Below, piece after piece: positions 6,303-9,117 of a stretch of 9,117 nt of DNA. This DNA is from JAWPNA01 sp045402695 (GTDB lineage: Bacteria > Acidobacteriota > Polarisedimenticolia > JACPZX01 > DASXTC01): contig JAWPNA010000449.1 in NCBI GenBank assembly GCA_045402695.1, positions 1 to 9,117 of the forward strand, given 5' to 3'. The first letter of the stretch is position 1; every line of letters starts with the position of its first letter. A program made the translations under genes and the position numbers. The notes under the pieces were generated by a model that saw nothing but the letters and a program-made list of their open reading frames with translations, was not told where the DNA came from and did no database searches.

Positions 6303-7175
6303 CTACGACCGTCCTCCGTACATCCGTTTCGTGATCATGTCGGCGAGCACACCGACGGCCAGGAGCTGGACGGCCCCGAACAGAAAGATGAGCGTCTTTT
6401 CGGTGAGATCCTTCAGGACGAACAGATCGTAGGACAGCGAGAGGGCGAACATCAGCCCGGCAATCAGGCTCACCGGCACGAAGATCTTCAACGGGTTGAA
6501 GTACAGGATCGTCCTCAGGATCAGCGTGAAGAAGTTGAACGAGTCGCGAAGAGGTCGGATCTTGGATCGTCCGCGCCGTTTTCCATAGTTGATCGGCACG
6601 TACATCACCGAGCCCTCGTTGCACAGCATGGCCAGTGTGATGGTGGTGGTGAACGAGAAGCCCGATGGCAGGATCGCGAAGTAGTCCAGCGCCGCCTGCC
6701 TGCGAAAGACCCGCAGCCCGGAGTTCAGATCGGGTATGTCGGACTCCGAGAGGTAGATGGCCAGCCGTCTCAAGCACCACTTCGCCACGCGCCTCGGGAG
6801 TGGGATGTCCACCGACGGTCCCGTGCGCGCTCCCACCACCATGTCGTGGTCGTCGATCCGGTCAAGCAAGGTGGGGATGGCCTCGGGTGGGTAGGTGCCA
6901 TCGCCGTCGCAGATCAGGATGTGGGCACCGCTCGCGGCGCGAATACCGGTCTTCAGAGCCGCGCCATACCCGCGATTGGTCTTGTGGCGGAGCACCGTGA
7001 CGCCCCGGCTCCCCGCCACCGAGGCCGTGCCATCGCTGCTGCCGTCGTCCACGACGATGATCTCGAACGGGCGCCCGCAGGCTTCCATGCGGGCGCGCAG
7101 TCCGTCGATCACCTCCGGCAGGCCGCTTTCCTCGTTGTGGGCGGGGATGATGATTGAGATGGAAGGGCGTTCCAT
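6303..7175 (-). CDS. Family 2 glycosyltransferase, DPM1/ArnC-like, with two C-terminal membrane helices
   Basis: A 290-residue protein. The GT-A core opens with SIIIPAHNEE at residues 7-16, then EIIVVDDGSSDGT at 38-50 (nucleotide binding). The metal-binding region is ICDGDGTYPPEAI at 88-100, and DLNSGLRVFRR at 149-159 is the usual acceptor-side motif. From about residue 228 there are two strong membrane segments, VPVSLIAGLMFALSL and LIFLFGAVQLLAVGVLA. Members of this group (polyprenyl-phosphate mannose/glucose/aminoarabinose synthases, GtrB) transfer a sugar from a nucleotide donor to undecaprenyl phosphate at the cytoplasmic face, which I infer here; the sugar is unknown. I start at ATG 7175, five residues before the first beta strand. 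A GTG at 7232 would add 19 Ala/Arg-rich residues and touch the ligA stop. Neither start has a clear Shine-Dalgarno. It is followed without a gap by the methyltransferase. Confidence 0.9.
   Translation of the reverse strand: MERPSISIIIPAHNEESGLPEVIDGLRARMEACGRPFEIIVVDDGSSDGTASVAGSRGVTVLRHKTNRGYGAALKTGIRAASGAHILICDGDGTYPPEAIPTLLDRIDDHDMVVGARTGPSVDIPLPRRVAKWCLRRLAIYLSESDIPDLNSGLRVFRRQAALDYFAILPSGFSFTTTITLAMLCNEGSVMYVPINYGKRRGRSKIRPLRDSFNFFTLILRTILYFNPLKIFVPVSLIAGLMFALSLSYDLFVLKDLTEKTLIFLFGAVQLLAVGVLADMITKRMYGGRS
6313..6317 (-). promoter_or_regulatory. Shine-Dalgarno GGAGG of the methyltransferase gene, inside the glycosyltransferase 3' end
   Basis: Minus-strand GGAGG is part of the Gly-Gly codons of the glycosyltransferase C-terminus (MYGGRS) and sits 10 bases before the methyltransferase ATG. 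The preceding TAG abuts that ATG directly, so translation of the two genes is probably coupled. Confidence 0.6.
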
Positions 7176-7231
7176 GAGACCACAGAAGATAGACGCGGGC
7201 GCCCGCGCTGGCAACCGGGCGCGTCCCCCCA

Positions 7232-9117
7232 CTACCGGACGAGCTTCAGGAATTCCTCCTCGTCGAGGATCGGGAGCTTCAGCGCCCGCGCCTTTGCCAG
7301 CTTGCCGCCGGCGCCCGGCCCGGCCACCACGTGCGTGACCTTCTTCGTGATCGAGGCGGCCACTTCGGCGCCGAGCGACTCGGCCAGCTCCTTCGCCTTC
7401 TCACGCGTCATTGAATCGAGCTCTCCGGTGAGGACCAGGACCATCCCCGCAAGCGGGCCGGAGGTGCGCGGCGACGACTCAGGGGGCTCCGGGTAGACGA
7501 TTCCGGCCCGTAGCAGCCGTTTCACGCAGCGCGCGTTCGCCTCGTCCGAGAAGAAATCCACGATGCTTTCAGCGACGGCCGGGCCGACGTCTTCCACCTG
7601 CATCAGTTCCTCGCGGCCGGCAAGGCGCACCTTCTCGATCGAGCGGAAGTGGCGGGCGAGGGCCGCGGCGGACGCCTCGCCCACGTGGCGGATCCCCAGC
7701 GCGTGGAGAAGCCGCGGGAGAGTCGTGCGTTGCGATCTCTCGATCGAGTCCACGAGATTGGCGGCCGATTTGTCGGCCATCCTCTCCAGCGCCGCCAGGT
7801 CATCCCGCTTCAGATCGTACAGGTCCGAAGGGTCGCGGACGATTTTCCGGTCAACGAGCTGGTCCACCAGTTTCTCGCCCAGGCCGTCGATGTCCATCGC
7901 CGTGCGCGACGCGAAGTGCAGGATCCGCCCCTTCACCTGCGCCGGACAGCCGATGTTGGGGCACCTCGGAATGATCTCCCCTTCGGGGATGGCCACCTTC
8001 GATCCGCACGCGGGGCACTTGTCCGGCGCCTTCGGCTCGTGGGCGTCAGCGGGCCGCTTCTCCAGGATCGGCCGCACGATCTCGGGGATGACGTCTCCGG
8101 CCCGGGTCACGATCACACGATCCTTGATCTTCAGGCCCTTCTCCCGGATCAAGTCCCAGTTGTGCAGCGTGACGCTCGTAATCGTCACGCCGCCGACCGT
8201 GACGGGATCGATCACTCCGACAGGGGTCAGTGCTCCCGTGCGTCCGACCTGCACCTTGACGTCCAGGAGCGTCGTCTCCGCCTCCCGCGGCGCGAACTTG
8301 TACGCCACCGCCCACCGGGGGCTGCGAGACCGGACGCCCAGGCGCCGCTGCGCCTCCAGATCGTTCACCTTCACCACCACGCCGTCGATCTCGAACGGCA
8401 GTTCCTCCCGCTGTCCTTCGACGTCGGCGTAGTAACGCTCGACCTGCTCGAGGCTCACGCACAGCCTCGCCCACTTCAGCGCGGTCATGAGGCCGAGGCC
8501 ATCCAGCCAGCGCATGGCCTCCTCCTGCGTCTGTTGCGGCATCTCCTCCACCCGCCCCAGCCCGTGGAAGAGGATCCTCAGAGGCCGCGAGGCGGTCACG
8601 CGCGGATCGAGCTGTCTGAGAGTGCCCGCGGCCGCGTTTCTCGGATTGGCGAACACCTTCTCGCCGCGCTCGTCGGCCTGGCGGTTGAAGCGCTGGAAGT
8701 CCTGCTTGTTCATGTATACCTCGCCGCGCACCTCCAGGAGGGCGGGCGGGCGTTTGCCTGACGGACGCAGCGCCAGCGGCACGCCTCGGATGGTGCGGAT
8801 GCCCGCCGTCACATCCTCGCCGATCCAGCCGTCGCCGCGCGTGGAGCCCACGGCGAGCCGGCCTTTCTCGTACACCAGCTCAACGGCCGCCCCGTCGATT
8901 TTCGGCTCGCACCAGAGCTGCTGACCATCGGCTGCCACGCGCTCGTGCCACTCTCGCATCTCGGTGGAGTCGGCAGCGTTCTGGAGACTGAGCATCTGCC
9001 GCGCGTGACGATAGGTTGCGAACTTGTCCAGAGGCTTGCCTCCGACGCGCTGGGTGGGCGAATCGGCGGTGCGCAACTCGGGTTGCTCGGCCTCGATCGC
9101 CTGCAGCTCCTGGAACA
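7232..9117 (-). CDS. ligA: NAD+-dependent DNA ligase LigA (N-terminus beyond window)
   Basis: The frame runs from the right edge to TAG at 7234-7232, 627 residues visible. The family is about 670 long, so only some 40 N-terminal residues (most of domain Ia) are missing. The visible start ends in ADSPTQRVGG, a LigA hallmark. The adenylated lysine is in CEPKIDG (codon 8902-8900), with GSTRGDGWIGEDVT and ANPRNAAAGTLRQLDP following in the nucleotidyltransferase domain. An OB-fold holds VQVGRTGALTPV and RAGDVIPEI. The four-Cys zinc finger is CPACG...CPNIGC (visible residues 367, 370, 385, 390). Helix-hairpin-helix repeats include GLGEKLVDQL, LGIRHVGEASA and VEDVGPAVAESI. A BRCT domain fills the last ~78 residues. 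It seals Okazaki-fragment and repair nicks in the cytoplasm, using NAD+ as adenylate donor. All domains are intact, so it should be active. It is 56 bases upstream of the glycosyltransferase and probably shares a transcript. Confidence 0.97.
   Translation of the reverse strand, partial: FQELQAIEAEQPELRTADSPTQRVGGKPLDKFATYRHARQMLSLQNAADSTEMREWHERVAADGQQLWCEPKIDGAAVELVYEKGRLAVGSTRGDGWIGEDVTAGIRTIRGVPLALRPSGKRPPALLEVRGEVYMNKQDFQRFNRQADERGEKVFANPRNAAAGTLRQLDPRVTASRPLRILFHGLGRVEEMPQQTQEEAMRWLDGLGLMTALKWARLCVSLEQVERYYADVEGQREELPFEIDGVVVKVNDLEAQRRLGVRSRSPRWAVAYKFAPREAETTLLDVKVQVGRTGALTPVGVIDPVTVGGVTITSVTLHNWDLIREKGLKIKDRVIVTRAGDVIPEIVRPILEKRPADAHEPKAPDKCPACGSKVAIPEGEIIPRCPNIGCPAQVKGRILHFASRTAMDIDGLGEKLVDQLVDRKIVRDPSDLYDLKRDDLAALERMADKSAANLVDSIERSQRTTLPRLLHALGIRHVGEASAAALARHFRSIEKVRLAGREELMQVEDVGPAVAESIVDFFSDEANARCVKRLLRAGIVYPEPPESSPRTSGPLAGMVLVLTGELDSMTREKAKELAESLGAEVAASITKKVTHVVAGPGAGGKLAKARALKLPILDEEEFLKLVR

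Noticed and set aside
5907..7157. Long plus-strand frame (416 codons) opposite the glycosyltransferase and methyltransferase
   Set aside because: The translation is rich in Arg, Gln, His and Pro with no recognisable motif. Such antisense frames are expected where third positions are almost all G or C, and the minus-strand genes are unmistakable.
7176..7232. GTG start at 7232 for the glycosyltransferase
   Set aside because: It would add 19 Ala/Arg-rich residues before a core that normally begins within a few residues of the start, and it has no ribosome binding site. ATG 7175 is preferred, though not proven.
7649..8761. Long plus-strand frame (370 codons) opposite ligA
   Set aside because: It is a shadow of ligA with low-complexity Arg/His/Leu composition. 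LigA has every expected domain on the other strand.
8885..8911. KIDGAAVE instead of the commoner KIDGLA after the ligase lysine as a sign of inactivity
   Set aside because: Lys, Asp and Gly of KxDG and all other motifs are intact. The next position is tolerant, so I regard it as ordinary variation.

Overview
The window is a compact, GC-rich bacterial chromosome segment. Nearly every codon ends in G or C, and the dense third-position bias opens many long but spurious frames on the opposite strand. One large exported Asp-box (BNR) repeat protein paired with a LolA-like periplasmic protein is an arrangement I associate with Acidobacteriota, Gemmatimonadota and similar uncultured soil or sediment phyla. 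That assignment is a guess from gene style; no marker here fixes the taxon. I see no insertion sequence, integrase, CRISPR array, phage gene or compositional break. The window looks like core-type chromosome, and no stretch over 300 bases lacks a gene.

Layout: apart from the 3' end of one plus-strand gene at the left edge (to 199), everything lies on the minus strand and is transcribed right to left. In transcription order these are ligA (NAD+-dependent DNA ligase, N-terminus beyond the right edge), a DPM1/ArnC-type family 2 glycosyltransferase with two C-terminal membrane helices, a class I SAM methyltransferase, a flippase-like multispanning membrane protein (LPG-synthase TM-region/AglD family), a tRNA-Ala(CGC) with encoded CCA, an exported LolA-fold protein, and a 1059-residue exported Asp-box beta-propeller protein. 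The last gene converges on the plus-strand partial gene with only 10 bases between the stops.

There are two functional blocks. The first is glycosyltransferase, methyltransferase and flippase-like protein, tightly packed (gaps of 0 and 26 bases) behind ligA. I infer that it builds or modifies a lipid-linked sugar or envelope lipid at the cytoplasmic membrane. The substrate cannot be read from the sequence, and ligA is probably only a transcriptional neighbour. The second is the LolA-like/Asp-box pair, coupled by a 4-base GTGA stop/start overlap. Both products carry signal peptides and should act outside the cytoplasm. The tRNA sits between the blocks, with a plausible sigma70 promoter of its own that has a C-rich discriminator.

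I found no system here that I would call clearly new. The most open questions are the substrate of the three-gene membrane cassette and the role of the Asp-box/LolA-like pair.
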